From assembly GCF_026151205.1 (NCBI RefSeq), contig NC_087080.1, positions 8,087,720 to 8,151,719 of the forward strand: DNA of 64,000 bases, written 5' to 3'. Position numbers and translations under genes: made by a program. The DNA comes from Bolinopsis microptera (Eukaryota > Ctenophora > Tentaculata > Lobata > Bolinopsidae). The notes below the pieces were generated by a model. That model saw only the letters and a list, made by a program, of their open reading frames with translations, was not told the origin of the DNA and made no database searches. Below are positions 44,155 through 55,934 of this stretch, piece after piece (position 1 is the first letter of the stretch; each line of letters begins with the position of its first letter).

Positions 44155-45338
44155 TAAATTAGAATTTTCAACTGGCTTAGATACTACATTTTTGTGTGTA
44201 CAAAATTTGCATTTATATTAATCCGAACTCATTTCATTAAATACCTTGGAGAATTTATCGTGTGATAGGATAAAGGTTCCACCGGTCTTTGATAGGATCA
44301 AAGATCTACCCTTAACCAATAGTTTGTCTGAAATCACCCCTCGTGTATCAATCTGTATGAACTGTATGAACCATGTTAATTTTATTCTGAGAATATCTCT
44401 GATACAGATGAATTGGAGCCAGATGTGAATTTTAAAACATTGCATGACGAGTGTCTGTCGGGTCTCAGTAATTTGATACATTTACATATAATCAGGCTGT
44501 ATATATTTGAAACATCTGTCAATATCCACCACTATCAGTTTCCACCTTTTAAGCACCTCCTTTAACTCTAGGTACAAGCAGTTGCGCTTACACTAGCTTT
44601 TGTTACTTGTAGTTACTTGTCCTGTAGCTTTTAATGTGTTACATTATATTATGGCAATTATTGGCTAACTTATCACATCATGGGAGTGTATTGCACATTA
44701 AACTTATTACTTAAGTTACGATACGTTGAATTCGTTTCTTTTTCAACGAAGAATAAACCTCCACTTTGTCTCCTGAATTTGACAGTGCTAACGCCTAACA
44801 GTCAATAACTGCACTGTGGTTATTGTGGAAAACAAGAAGATGGTAGATGGGGATTGGGACCTATTCGTATCATCTTATTCTTACACCAGCACTCTCAGTA
44901 ACATGTCATTCCTTGTTCAGTTAGGAGGAAACGTCATCACGTCAGAACCGTTCCACTGTAGTAATGAGTCTCTGCCGATAGCTGTTATGGATGTCGTCGA
45001 TCTTGAGGAGAGTGGCCTTGGTAAGTTTGCAATTTTCAAATCTGCATTGTTCGTGATTTAGTTTATAGGATTGCTCAACTTACATAACTCCCCACTTTAT
45101 GATTATTGTTGTTTAAGGACTAATTCTATGCAAAGTTTATTCTTGAAATTGTCGTCTGCTTGCACACTTTCAGCGCTCAGTCAATCGACAAATATTTCCG
45201 ATGTATGACGTCACATTATTTCCAGGAATATCAGTGGATGTAGACGGGTTTGATCAGGTCCGCTCTACTCCCCCAGGACAGGCAGCCCCCTCACCCGCCC
45301 TCATACAGAATGAACCTGAGAAATACGACGACAGCAAG
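34655..45338 (+). CDS. Gene A: large serine/acidic plus coiled-coil protein, 15 coding exons seen, 3' end missing
   Basis: Exon 1 is 34655-38566. The next exons are 39159-39297, 39520-39695, 40399-40518, 40893-41069, 41221-41370, 41531-41669, 41815-42264, 42519-42705, 42879-43053, 43216-43333, 43577-43755, 43960-44085, 44921-45020 and 45226-45338. Every junction is GT-AG and every phase matches, giving over 2,080 residues. The N-terminal ~460 residues are rich in Ser/Asp/Glu with five or six degenerate copies of DDSM(V/I)-containing repeats and a long serine run. A helical middle follows, then a cysteine cluster (CEHRTCPCC). From exon 3 on the protein is nearly all heptad-type coiled coil rich in Glu/Lys/Leu (for example KKDEEIEALKEDLQDLKDQV). 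Exon 1 contains two frameshifts (separate entries). No family is recognised; a filamentous or scaffolding structural protein is inferred. The last exons are probably lost in the noisy region after 49.8 kb. Confidence 0.85.
35395..35445 (+). repeat. In-frame serine-coding trinucleotide repeat
   Basis: Repeats of TCCTCTAGTTCA encode a run of 14 or so serines inside gene A's N-terminal region. Mixed serine codons (TCx and AGT) point to selection for polyserine beyond simple slippage. Confidence 0.7.
36037..36043 (+). other. Frameshift 1 in gene A exon 1
   Basis: The first frame ends at TGA (36041-36043), while protein-like sequence of the same composition continues from the overlapping ATG at 36040 in another frame. 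The break falls at a CCC run in CGCCCATGAATG; one undercalled C would join the frames. There is no splice signal pair to bridge it. Confidence 0.7.
37201..37222 (+). other. Frameshift 2 in gene A exon 1
   Basis: The second frame ends in PVPTCCC and a stop at 37218, but the third frame, read across the same bases, gives PPVVVEPEVKSPKPFKATV and stays open to the exon end. The break again lies at a CCC run (37201-37203). It restores the original frame, so the two indels compensate. A base-calling error of one C is the simplest explanation. Confidence 0.7.
44132..44155. repeat. GT dinucleotide microsatellite in a gene A intron
   Basis: About eleven GT units within the intron 44086-44920. Confidence 0.85.
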
Positions 45339-45790
45339 GTACGCTTTTTTAAACATCAAGAAACGTTTTTATGTTTAAACTTCCTTTAATTCGGTTTTAG
45401 AGAATATTTTTATTTTGGGTGCAGTTGGGACAGTTTGCACATAAGAATCAGGGTTAGTTAGAAGAACCTTAAATTCATTATTTGAACAATTCTAAAATGT
45501 AAAATATATATCGGTTTAAAGTGAAATAACAAGGGCACATTATCCAACATTAAGTTGATAATATAAAAGAGCTGATTCATTAAGAGATTAAGGTATTAAG
45601 GTTAAATTAGTCAGCGCATTGATAAAAATATAATCAATCGACCACGGATGCAGGAACTTTTGCTTATTCTCTGAGTTTTAACTTTGAGCGCTGCAAAATA
45701 TTGATAAAATACAGTTAAGTAAAGTAACAGCAGACTAAATCATATGATTACAAAGACCTGGGTGATCTTGAAATAATAATTTAGTTGACT

Positions 45791-46867
45791 CTACAACTGA
45801 GACTGTAGCTTGTGAGGAACTTGCACAGCGTTGTTATACCCAGAACTAACCGTACTCAACACAGCAGTCTCTACAACATCTCCACCAGCAGTATTATTAT
45901 AGTTGGGTCGTGACCGGGCCGTGTTCTCACTACAACTGATCACATCCCCTCTCCGTCTGCCCGTCAGAGTCCTGACCAGGAAGCTCCTGAAGCTTCTGTT
46001 AGTTGCTGTGTAGATAATAGGGTTCAGGATGGAGTTCAGGAAGAAGAACTCCTGGGACATGATGACAAACCAACTGGGGATGGGATAGAAGGGGTTGAGG
46101 GTTTGTATCCCGATCCTGACGACCACTGGAGTAACAGAGAAGATGAAACCCCAGGTCACGCAGCCTACTGTTATCAGCGCATTCCTCCCGGGTAACATTC
46201 CTTTTCTGCTCTTAATAGTGGCGATCACCAGGATGGCAATGTTGGAGACAGGCAGAATAACAGCAGGTATCACTATCCAGTAACAGACCCCAGACAGAAG
46301 ATAGGTTACTGTTGCTTGTGTGGGGGCGGAAGTTACTGAGATCTCACAGGAACCCATCTTGGTGTCAAAGACGTAGAAAGCTCCAACAGTGTGGTAACAA
46401 CTCTGAAACACAACACCTATGCTGACCAGGAGCCCCACTACGATGAAAGCGTGCCGTTTATTAAGAGACCGGGCAGTGAAGGGAGCTAGGAGACTGAGGA
46501 GCCGGTGGAGGGAGATTGTAGCTACAACCTGCATCTCCACCAGAGAGCTGATGTAACCCATGAAACCGTAGATCCAGCAACCCACTGTTCCTAATACCCA
46601 CTTCTTAGCTATCATAGACAGCCACACAGAAGACATGAAGAAGACAACCACTGTGAGATCCAGTGCTGCTAAACTCTCCAACAGGACTATAGAGACAGAG
46701 TCTACAGAGAGACTGTTGTACTTGATGGAGCCGTAGAGCACGAGGGAGTTACCTACCAGTCCTGTTAGAGTAGCCAGGGAGTGGTAGAGGAGGAGGATGT
46801 TGAAACCTGCCTCTGATATCCCCATTTGGAGGGGGTTGTTTAGACTTGTGGCGTTCACTAACAACAT
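45791..46867 (-). CDS. Intronless class A (rhodopsin-like) G-protein-coupled receptor
   Basis: 358 residues in one exon with seven hydrophobic helices. Signature positions: N5 sequon (NATS), TM1 GNSLVLYG (N40), TM2 LAALD (D70), the disulfide cysteines C97 at the start of TM3 and C174 in extracellular loop 2, HRL at 121-123 in place of DRY, Pro247 in TM6 (FIFSVTPVV) and TM7 NSILNPIIY (NPxxY, 282-286). An amphipathic helix TNRSFRSFLVRTLTGRRRG and a Ser/Thr-rich tail follow. TATAAAA lies on the minus strand at 46987-46981, about 115 bp upstream of the ATG. The gene is antisense to gene A and would sit inside one of its introns if gene A continues rightward. The ligand is unknown. Confidence 0.9.
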   Translation of the reverse strand: MLLVNATSLNNPLQMGISEAGFNILLLYHSLATLTGLVGNSLVLYGSIKYNSLSVDSVSIVLLESLAALDLTVVVFFMSSVWLSMIAKKWVLGTVGCWIYGFMGYISSLVEMQVVATISLHRLLSLLAPFTARSLNKRHAFIVVGLLVSIGVVFQSCYHTVGAFYVFDTKMGSCEISVTSAPTQATVTYLLSGVCYWIVIPAVILPVSNIAILVIATIKSRKGMLPGRNALITVGCVTWGFIFSVTPVVVRIGIQTLNPFYPIPSWFVIMSQEFFFLNSILNPIIYTATNRSFRSFLVRTLTGRRRGDVISCSENTARSRPNYNNTAGGDVVETAVLSTVSSGYNNAVQVPHKLQSQL

Positions 46868-46980
46868 CTTGCGGTGTTTTCAATGAAGAGTTTCTGTTAG
46901 TTAGCTCGGGTTGAGATGTCAGAGGGTAATGTCGAGAAGAAAGCTGGCGGACATGAGGTTTCTGAAATGATTTGACAGCG

Positions 46981-46987
46981 TTTTATA
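46981..46987 (-). promoter_or_regulatory. TATA box of the intronless GPCR
   Basis: TATAAAA reads toward the receptor start, ~115 bp upstream of its ATG, a plausible core promoter distance. Confidence 0.45.
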
Positions 46988-47083
46988 GAAATCGTTCAAC
47001 TCATTATGATATCATTTTGAACCAATCGTAATAAAATTATAAGACAGCAGAAAAACAGTGGCATCGTTTTTCAAAGGGGTAAT

Positions 47084-48356
47084 CGTACTGTAGTGCGACA
47101 CGTACTCTAGTGCGACACGTACTCTAGTGCGAAGTCCGACAAAAACATCCTCTGTCGCACTACAGTACGTGTCGCACTACGATCCAGGTAGCGTACTCTA
47201 GTGCGACAAAATATCCTGACTTATTTCCAAGTTCAGGTCACATCCTATCCTTCTTATGGACCATCAAGTGATTCGTCGGGTCGGTTCACGTCACTTATTT
47301 CGAAGTGATCTTGCGAAGACGATTCGTCGGTTCACATCACGTGTTTCGAAGTTATCCACTGATCATAATTCCTTCGTGTCAGTTCAAGCCACGTATGCAG
47401 TGTGTGATCCACTGGGTAACTCTTAAGCAGCATATGATCCTCATTCCTATCACACGCATCGCGGCATCGTATGAAGGTATATCTCCGATTGGGATAACAA
47501 GTTCATATGCTTGGGCCATAAATAAGGTCACGATGATTCTACCAAAGCATCGAACAACATCAACATGTCTTCTTCAATCACCTTCATTCCTGGACGCACT
47601 ACTGGTTCAAGAAACGTTATCCACGACGGATACCGCTACTGCCTGGATAAGAGTCGCAACGACAAGACCTACTAGCGATGCACTGAGAAGACCTGCTCCG
47701 GACGTCTCAGTCTGACGAACAACACTACTGTGACCTGGACGCAGCTGAAAGCAACCCTTCCCTCGGAGATGGATTCCTTTGCTGCCTAGTGACTACTACG
47801 AACCTACCTGGGTCGGAACACAAACCTCCTCTCCCCCTTGATGGGCTGCACCAACCCTACTATCTGGCGATTTATCGACGTCCTGAAGAAGGAGCAGGAT
47901 CTAACCCAATGGAAGATCAACCAGAAGAATGAAGTTGCTCAGACAACTACCTCCTCGCCGACTGAAGAAGTAGACTGATTACGACCGTCGCTTGAACGCT
48001 TTGATTGATAGCTACGATGATTATGACAGAATGGATTAGTTGAAGTGTGTTGGAACAATGATTTTGAATTGAATATTGTGATTGCAATCTTTGATTTTAT
48101 ATTTAACCCCATTACTCATACACGACAACACTCTTGTCATCATGTGTAAAGTGTTTTGTCGCACTTTAGTTCGTGTCGCACTACAGTCCAGGTAGCGCAC
48201 TGTAGTGCGACAGTGTCGGCCTTGAAAATTCTCTGTCGCACTAGGGTACGTGTCGCACTACGATCCAGGTAGCGTACTCTACTGCGACAGTGTCGATCTT
48301 GGAGGTTTCGCACTAGGGTACGTGTCGCACTAGAGTACGTGTCGCACTACAGTACG
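47084..48356 (+). mobile_element. Mutator-like DNA transposon remnant with 49 bp inverted ends
   Basis: The ends are near-perfect inverted repeats of at least 49 bp (one mismatch) made of CGCACTAGAGTACGTGT-type units: GTACTGTAGTGCGACACG at the left and its complement at the right. Further copies of GTCGCACTA and TAGTGCGAC, with a GATCCAGGTAGCG spacer, form subterminal arrays (to 47212 and from 48165). Inside, 47799-47980 encodes TNPTIWRFIDVLKKEQDL, preceded in a neighbouring frame by YYEPTWVG. Both match, by family knowledge, the C-terminal region of metazoan MULE transposases (YFE-x-T(Y/W)(I/V)G, then HP-x-IW-x-FI-x-x-LK-x-EQ). The frame is broken and most of the transposase is missing. No 9 bp target duplication was found at the ends I chose. 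Confidence 0.7.
47799..47980 (+). pseudogene. Decayed C-terminus of a MULE-type transposase
   Basis: A continuous frame (TYLGRNTNLLSPLMGCTNPT then IWRFIDVLKKEQDLTQWKIN) ends in a stop at 47978-47980. The shift of the YYEPTWVG motif into another frame just upstream shows an indel. The DDE catalytic core is not recognisable in the remaining ~700 bp. Confidence 0.55.
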
Positions 48357-49829
48357 TGAACCGTTGCATGGCAGCGAGCCATTGTTAGAAAATAGAAAAT
48401 ACCCGAGATTCGAGCTATTTTATCTGTCAAGCTAAGGTTTTAAGATAATTCGATTTGGTGGTATGGTAGCGGGGCGACTGCCGACTATGTTACTGTCAAG
48501 CATATACTAACGATTACCAACATGAGCTGAATAGATCGGCAATATATTATGTAAGATCAATATAATCTAATTGAGCAAATCGACATTGTAGTGATGAAAA
48601 ATAACGAAATAACTAAGCCACGAAGGCACGAATAAAACTCACACCTACATGATAACAATAATTGTTAACTGAAAAACTATGAAACTAATCTAACTGCAGG
48701 TATTACAAATCTATATTTCAATAAAATGTCAGCAACTTCTTCAGAATATACTGATGAAGCTGCTACGGCCTCTCCAAACTATTTATCATGTAAAACTCAG
48801 CAAACTAATACAGCTGCACGCGGTGAAACCTTAGCTGGAAATCCAGACTGAGATTCAAGGAGCGGCAACTCAGTCACTCCTCTCACTTAACAGCTATATC
48901 AATCATATTAATCGTAATTTAAAAGCTCAATTAACTGCCCCAGACTTCACTACCTTAAATATTATGTAGATTGCGAGGGGAGGGTCTAGGCGGAGTTAAC
49001 AATGTGTTAGGTTGTATTGTTTTGTGGTTAGGGACACCTGTGTCATATCTGGTCTACTGTTAGGGATTAATAAGGAGGACAGTTCAGGATACTGTTAGAC
49101 CTACAATAGTCCATTAGACTCCACTGTACAGTAACTCGGGAGGAGGAAGCAAAATCAGTTAAAAAGGGGTGCGTGCTATTGAACGATATCTTTTATGAAA
49201 TATAAAACTCTTAGAATGCAACCAATGTTATATTTTGATTAAAAGTTAAATTCCCCTAAAGACTCGAATATGTTTAATTTATTATTTCACTAGTCCGGGG
49301 ATAATTTCACAAGCCTTTTCTCGGGAGAAAACTGTTCACGTTACAGCGACTGCACTCAGAAATTACTGAGAATATAAATATCATATTCAACTTAAAACAC
49401 AAAACAACCACGAGAACAGTCAATAAAACCACTGACACTGAACGGACAAAGATCTGTCTAGTGTCTACAAACCACTCCTAGTTCCCTCTCAGCGTCATCA
49501 TGATGCTGCAATAGTAATAGCAGTCACTAGTCAGGTAGTTCTATTAGAAGTCATGCCATGTGGTTCCTTACAGGTGCAAATTGTTGAGTGTGAACTAAGT
49601 AGGAGGTGTTCATGGTGGTGAGCAATCTGTTAGAGCTCCGCCTGGTCCACTCAGAAGGTCATATTACTGTGGGGTGGGGGAACGGGCAATATTTGTTGTT
49701 AAAAATGGTCCTTCCGCTACGATCAAAAATTATAGGGCGGCGACTGGAATATAAGTGAAATATTTGTGGTAAATGAACCGTTTAGGTATTTAAATGCTTG
49801 ATACTGCACAAAAATCGTTTACAGGTGCC
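48357..49829. other. Spacer, no gene seen
   Basis: Ordinary-quality AT-rich DNA without a supportable gene. The sequence degrades abruptly after CCAGGGGGGGCCAAATTTAC at about 49828-49850; this again has the G-run plus CCAA design, so a further element may begin there. Confidence 0.4.
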
Positions 49830-52800
49830 AGGGGGGGCCAAATTTACATCATTTTAGAAAAAAGGAACCCAAAACGAAAAATTGGAACCCTTCCAATATT
49901 CCTAATATCTTTTTTTTGTTTTTTTTTTTTTCTTTAAAATTTATAATAGGTTTTTCGTTCGAAAAAAAACCTTAAACCCAAATTTTTTTTTTAACTACAA
50001 GTTTTCCAAAAACATTGACCCCCAATGAAAAACAAACATCAAAAACCCCAGGCCCCCGGGTTAAATTTTTTAATTTTTTTTGGAAATTTTTTTTTCATGG
50101 GAAAAAAGGAAAGTAAAAAAAAAGGTTTGTAAACCCAAAATTTTAAAAAGGAAGGGCGAATTATTAAAAAACGGAAAAATTAAATTTAAAGTTAAAAGTT
50201 AAAACAGAACAGCATACCAAGAGGGACACAGTCCCTCCGTTAAGGACCCCGCCCATGACAAAAATTAAAAGTTTAAAAGGGTGAAGGGCAAATTTGGGGG
50301 CCCCCAGATTAGGCCGGGAGGCCAATGAAAACCCGTGCACTTTCCCCCCCCCTTCCCCCTTCCCTACCCCAACCCCATGTGGTTTGGGCTTTAAAGGGTT
50401 ATGATTGTAACAGGTGGTAATGATAAAGGTAATGAAGATGGTAATGTTGTCAATTTTTTAAAGGGAAAGTTTTTTTTGTAATGATTTAAAAACAATAACC
50501 CGGGTTTCCGAGGGGGAAAAAAAACCCCTTTTGGGGCAGCTTTAACCCGATTAAATTTTAATTTTGGACGGGGTCGAACCCGGAAAATTTAAAAGGATTG
50601 TGGGGAAAAACCCTTCCCCGGGTAGGACGTAAGGGGGAAGCTGCTAATTTTTAATTTTATTCCCAAACCCCAATTTTTAAAGGTTTTTTGGCCTTGCTAT
50701 TTTTTCCAACTAATTCCCACAAAAAATTATGAAAAAAAATAAAAAATGAACATGAAAAAATTTAAAACTTTTTTTAACAACTGTTTCCCTAATTTAAAGT
50801 TTCCCCAAAATTATTTGACTATGGGTTTTAAAGTTTTCCCCTCTATGACTGAGGGAAAAAACCAAATCTTACCAGGGGAGACACCACCCCACTCCAGAAA
50901 AAAACCCGACCCCCCAACCAGATTAAACCCCCCCCAACATCGGGGCAACCCCAACATCTCATGGAGGGGTAAACCCCCCAAAAACCCGGTTTTTTCATTT
51001 TTTTTTAAAAATTTTTTCAAAAAAAAGAATTTTTCTTAACAGGAAAATATTTTAGTTTCTTTTCCAAAGGTTTATTAAAATTTTAATAAAGTGTTTAAAA
51101 AAATAATAAAAAAGGGGCCACCCGTTACGGGCCCCACATTTAAAAGGGATATTGAAGTGAGGGAAAAAAACCTACAAAAGTAAATAAAACTGAAAGGGGG
51201 TTGGGATGTGTTCCCTCTTCAACAGAAAATGGGGGAAAAATGAAGGATATGGGCACAATCGGGGCAAAAAAAAAAACCGGGGAAAAAAAAATAAATTAAA
51301 GATGTTTCGTAAAAAGATTAATTTACTCATTAAAATGAAGGCAAGAATCCCCTTGGGGACTTTTTCCCTTTATGGGGCTTTGGTTTTTTGAAAAAAAAAT
51401 CTTTCCCCCGGGATAGAAAAAATATTTTAAGGTTTTTTCGAGGGCATCATAGGTAGGGGTATAAAAACTAATTTGGGAACGGTGACATTAAACTTATATT
51501 CATATCTGATTCTGTAGGGGGATCACTTGCCAGGACAGGTTTTTATTGTTTTAAAATTAATTTACCCTTTAAATTTTTAAAAAACTTAAAAAAAATGTTT
51601 AAACAACTTGGGAAAAAATGTCCCCCAGTACCCTAAGGGGAAAGGTATTTTCACGGGGGGGAAAGAAATGGGGAGACCCCCGAAAAACGTTTAAAAATTT
51701 TTGAACAGGTCCGGCATTTAAATAGTAAGTTTCGGGTTGAGGGGCTTAAAAAAAAGGATTTTTACCCCGCCAAATTGAATTTTTGGCCATGATTAAAATC
51801 TAAAAACTTTTTTTTTGCATAAAGTCCTCTTTTTTTGGTTTCGTGAAATTCTTTTAAAAAAATTTTTTTTCTTTGGGGGTTTTTCCCCCCCCCTTTTTCT
51901 TCCAGGGAAAATTTTAAAAGGTTTTTAAGATAAAAACAAAATTTTCCCCAAAGGGAACCGACCATAAACCAAAATTAACACGGACGCAGTAAATAAATTT
52001 GGGTTTGAAAGGAAAAGAGAACCTAGAAAAGGGAAATGGTTTGGGCAGTTTTGGGTCCAACCTCGGACCCGGGAAAGAAAAAAAAGGGCAGTGGAATTTG
52101 GGGGGGGAACGGGGTTTTGGGGCCGGGGGGCTTTAAAATTTTTATAAAAAAATTGGGTTTTTTTTCCCCTTTTTAAATTTCTTTTTTTTCCCCCGGGTGA
52201 GGGGGTTGGCTTAAATAGTATGAAAATTTTTAGGGGATACCAAAACAAAAAAAAAAACACCCCAATAAACTTAAAGTTTTTAAACTTTGTATCTACTGAC
52301 CTGATATAAACATTTTACGAGCACTATAACATCACACGTGAACTGATAACAAACACCAAATTGAACTGAAAAAACTCAAAAACGTAAACTGTTTAAATTA
52401 AAACTTGGGAAAAAAAACAATAACGTTTTTAAAGATTTAAAAATTTTTCCCGGGGAAAAACTTTGGGGTAACTCAAAAACTTAAAAACTGAAAAAACAAT
52501 CACAACCGTTTTAAAAGGGAAAAACCCAAAAACAAAACCAAAGGGAAACCCCAAAAATTCACAAACCCCTGAACCCTTAATTTCTTCTTTTAGATTTAAA
52601 CGATAATTTGGCCCCCCGGCCGTTTAATTAAAATTTAAAACTTTTTTTGAAAAAAAACCGGGGAAGTTTTTTTCTTCCTTTAAAAATTTTTAAAAAATAA
52701 CCAAATCGGGGGCCTCCCCCCTCTGGCGAAAAAAACTTTTTTTGTTTTTTCCGGGGGAAAAAATAGGTTACATAAAATAAAAAAAGAGGCGAAAAAAAAA

Positions 52801-55513
52801 CCCCTGCAAAATTCCTGCACTTCCCAAAAAAAAAATTTGGGATTTAAATCCCCCCGTACGGACGGTAATTTTGGTTCAGCCCCAAAAATGGGCCAAATTA
52901 AAAGGTCTAACAAATAAACATATCTCAATGGCAAAAATTTTAAAAGGTCAGAAGGGAGAAACCCCCAAATTGTTTTTTGTTTCCTTTTTCTTTAGGGAAA
53001 AAACATGTTTAACTTTAATTTCTCCTGGGATTTTAATTTTAAAAAACCGGGCAATAACGCCCACCGGGGATGAAATAATTTTGAAGTAAACGAGCATCTA
53101 GGCCTTTTGCCCAGGGGGGGAATAGTTTTTAAAACAAGGGGGATTAACCAGGCTGGGCACTAAAACCAGGGTCCTACTGGGAATTTGGGGGCGGTAAAAC
53201 TTTCCCCGGAAAAGGCCTTTGGGTTTTCCAGAAAAGAAAAAAGGGAACGGCCCCCCCTTTAATTGGGTTGGAAAACCATGGGGTTTTTGGGTTTGGAAAG
53301 ATTTTTCCCTTTTTGAATTTGCAAACAATTTTCAACCCCCCTTAGAAATAGGGAAACTTATGAAAAACCCCGCCTTAAAGAAAACCTTGGGTAAAAATTA
53401 AAAAAGGGGCAAAATTAATTTTTTAAATGGAATACTTCCCAAAAACAAAACCCAAAAAGGGCCCCTTAAAGGAAAACCTTAAGAAGGGCAAGGGAAAAAG
53501 GTTTTTTTTGAAAAATTCAAACCTCAGCCAACCGGGGCCCCCCCCAAATCAAGGGGGTTTAAAAAAAAAATTTACTAAGCCCGGAGGGGGGGGTTTTCCA
53601 AATGAAAACTTTAAAATCAGGGTCTAAAAAATTTTTAAGGTTGGTGGCCCCCCAAAAAAGAAAGGGGTCTAATTGGTCCCAATACAGGATTTCCCTTGGG
53701 GTTTTTTAAAAAAACGGGGTTCCCCTTTTTTGTGTTCTGACAACCCTGCAAATAAAATGTTTAAAACTCCCCTTTTTGTTTAGTTTTTAAGGGAATTGTA
53801 ACCCAACTGGGAACTTTTCCCCCCGGGTTTGGGGGGAATTCCTAAACTTTTTCTAAAAAAATAACCATAAACCCCCAAACCCCGTTTTAAAAAAAAATCC
53901 GTGGGGAAACCCCAAAATTTAAAATTTTTTTAAAAATTTTTAAAAACAAAAATTTTAAAACCCCAATTTTCCCAATTTTCCCTTTAACCCCTTTAAAAAC
54001 CTTTTTGGTTTTTGGGCCCCGGTAAGGGTTTCATAATGCCTTTTTGGTAAATTTGGGGGGTCCGCTTATTTAAAACAAAAGCCAATTTTTAATCCCCAAA
54101 TTTTTTATTTAAAAAAAGAAAATATTACCTAATTTGGGTTTTTAATTTTTTCCCCAAAACCTTGTTTGGAATTCCAAAAAAAGGGTTGGGGCTTACCCAC
54201 ATTGTACCCCAATGTAACAAATGGGTACATTGTTTTTAAAAACCTTTTTTTGTTACCTTTTTTGGGCCTAAAATTTAAAAGGCGGCCCAATTTTCAATCC
54301 AAAAAATTGGGGGGAACCCCGAAATAAATTGGGTTAATCCCTAATAAATTTGGTTGGCCCAAACCAAAAACAAGGGGAAAAGGGCCAACCTTGACAAAAA
54401 AAAAAATGCTTGGGTTTTTCTTTCATAAAAAACTTTATCTCCCCTTCCCCAACGTTTCCTGAAATTTTGAAAGTTATCACAATAAATTTGAAAAATTTTT
54501 GTGCCCGGGACGAAGGGGGCCCAAAGGGTTTAAAAATTTTTTTGGTTTTGGGTTAAAAATCATAAATTACCAAACGCCCTTTTTTTCCGTTTCAAAATGA
54601 TGTTCTTTTAAATTTTTACCACCCAAAAAAAACCAAATTTGGGGCCAAACGGTAAAAGGTTAAAAAATTTGTAAAACGGACCCCCTTTTTAAAAAAACCC
54701 CAACCTTTTAAAATTTAAAATGTTTTTTTACTTTTTTTTACAATGCAATAATTTGGAATCTCCGTTTTTTAAAGTCCAATATAAGGGGTTGGGCCTTGTA
54801 CTTTTTCCCCCCAAAAAACCCCCACGTTTGAAACCCAAAACCCCCAAAATTTAATTTAAAAATTTAAAAAACCCAAGATTTTAATTAAATTTTAAAAACC
54901 AAATTTTCAAAAAACCTCCCGAAACAAATTTATTTTAAGGGGAAAATTCCCAAGCCTTTTTTTAAACTTTTTATACTTTTTTCCCGCTTTTAAGATTGAA
55001 AATTTCACCAAAATTGGAAAGAACTGCACCAAAGGGGTTTAATTGCCCCCCCAATTTGGGGAAAGAAAAGGAATTTTTGGGCAGTTTTTTTTTTCCTTTT
55101 AAAAACCTCCCTTAAAACAACCCCCAAAAAAAAAGAACCCCAAAAACCCCCTTTTTTTTTTAAGGTTAGTTTAATAAAAAAAAAAAAAAGGGAAAAACCC
55201 AAAAATTTTTTTTTAAATATAAACCCGCCCTGAAATGGCTTTTGGAAGGGGAAAGTTTTTTTAAAAATCCCGGGAACAAAAAAAAGGGGGGGCAACCCCA
55301 ATTTTGGAAAAAAATCAAACCTTGATATAAAAAAATTTTTTAGAAGGGTCTTAGAAAGTTAAAACCCCAAAAGGCAATTGAACCCACGTGGGTCAAAAAT
55401 TTCCCAGGAAAGGAGAACCCCTCTCCCCCCACAGCTCCCCCCTAACCACCTGGAAGACCAAATTTAGTTTAAAATTTCCCGGGGGCCGATGGGGGCCCTT
55501 TTTTTTTTTTTTA
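49830..55513. other. Unreliable consensus: homopolymer-inflated assembly noise
   Basis: Base composition and texture change abruptly. Runs of AAAA, TTTT, CCCC and GGGG of 3-9 bases dominate, dinucleotide texture is lost, and short islands of normal sequence (50400-50455, 51480-51540, 52290-52400) interrupt it. Many open frames here encode only Lys/Phe/Gly/Pro-rich strings, the direct translation of homopolymers. This looks like unpolished, low-coverage long-read consensus and should be masked. Exons of gene A, or of whatever precedes 55514, may be hidden here. Confidence 0.88.
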
Positions 55514-55853
55514 CGATGATTATATTTGGGAGGACAATGTTAGCTCAACAGGGGCCCATTTCTCTGGTAGTTCCACTGCTTATGAAACTGATTCAGAGGA
55601 TGGTCGATCAGACCTGGTGGATAAGGAATTATTAGAGCAAATCAGCCCGGGTGGGGCTCACTCAGATAATACCCAACCCGATGAGGTCAATTTGTGTGAT
55701 CTCAAATCAAATGAAGACAAGTTTGATGAAACGACTGAGCTTTCGGATCGGAACAGCGTTGGAGATATCTCTGTTGTAGACTGTGATGGGTCTGACAGTG
55801 GTGTTCCTTGTGACTACACTAGGTATAATCATTTTAGTAATAGTACTTCTTAA
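55514..55853 (+). CDS. 3' end of an acidic/serine-rich protein, 5' part lost in the noisy region
   Basis: The frame is open from the edge of the noisy segment (DDYIWEDNVSSTGAHFSGSS) and continues TAYETDSEDGRSDLVDKELL to a stop at 55851-55853, about 112 codons. It is rich in Ser, Asp, Glu and Thr and resembles in composition the N-terminal region of gene A, without clear alignment. It may be the last exon of gene A or a separate gene in the spacer between A and B. The upstream boundary cannot be set because the preceding consensus is unreliable. Confidence 0.45.
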
Positions 55854-55934
55854 AACAGCTGTTTAGGATTCATACGATACCGATTACTAAGTCTTACAAT
55901 GACGTATTCGTGATATTCATCAGTTAACAGGTTT

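Noticed and set aside
47305-47715. 136-codon ORF inside the Mutator-like element
   Set aside because: Composition is not protein-like, and the recognisable transposase motifs lie in other frames downstream.
47084-48356. Regular GTCGCACTA repeats as a CRISPR-like array
   Set aside because: Repeats alternate in orientation, lack unique spacers of constant length and form transposon inverted ends in an animal genome.
50746-55301. Numerous ORFs rich in Lys, Phe, Gly and Pro
   Set aside because: They are translations of homopolymer-inflated consensus; no splice sites or protein-like sequence.
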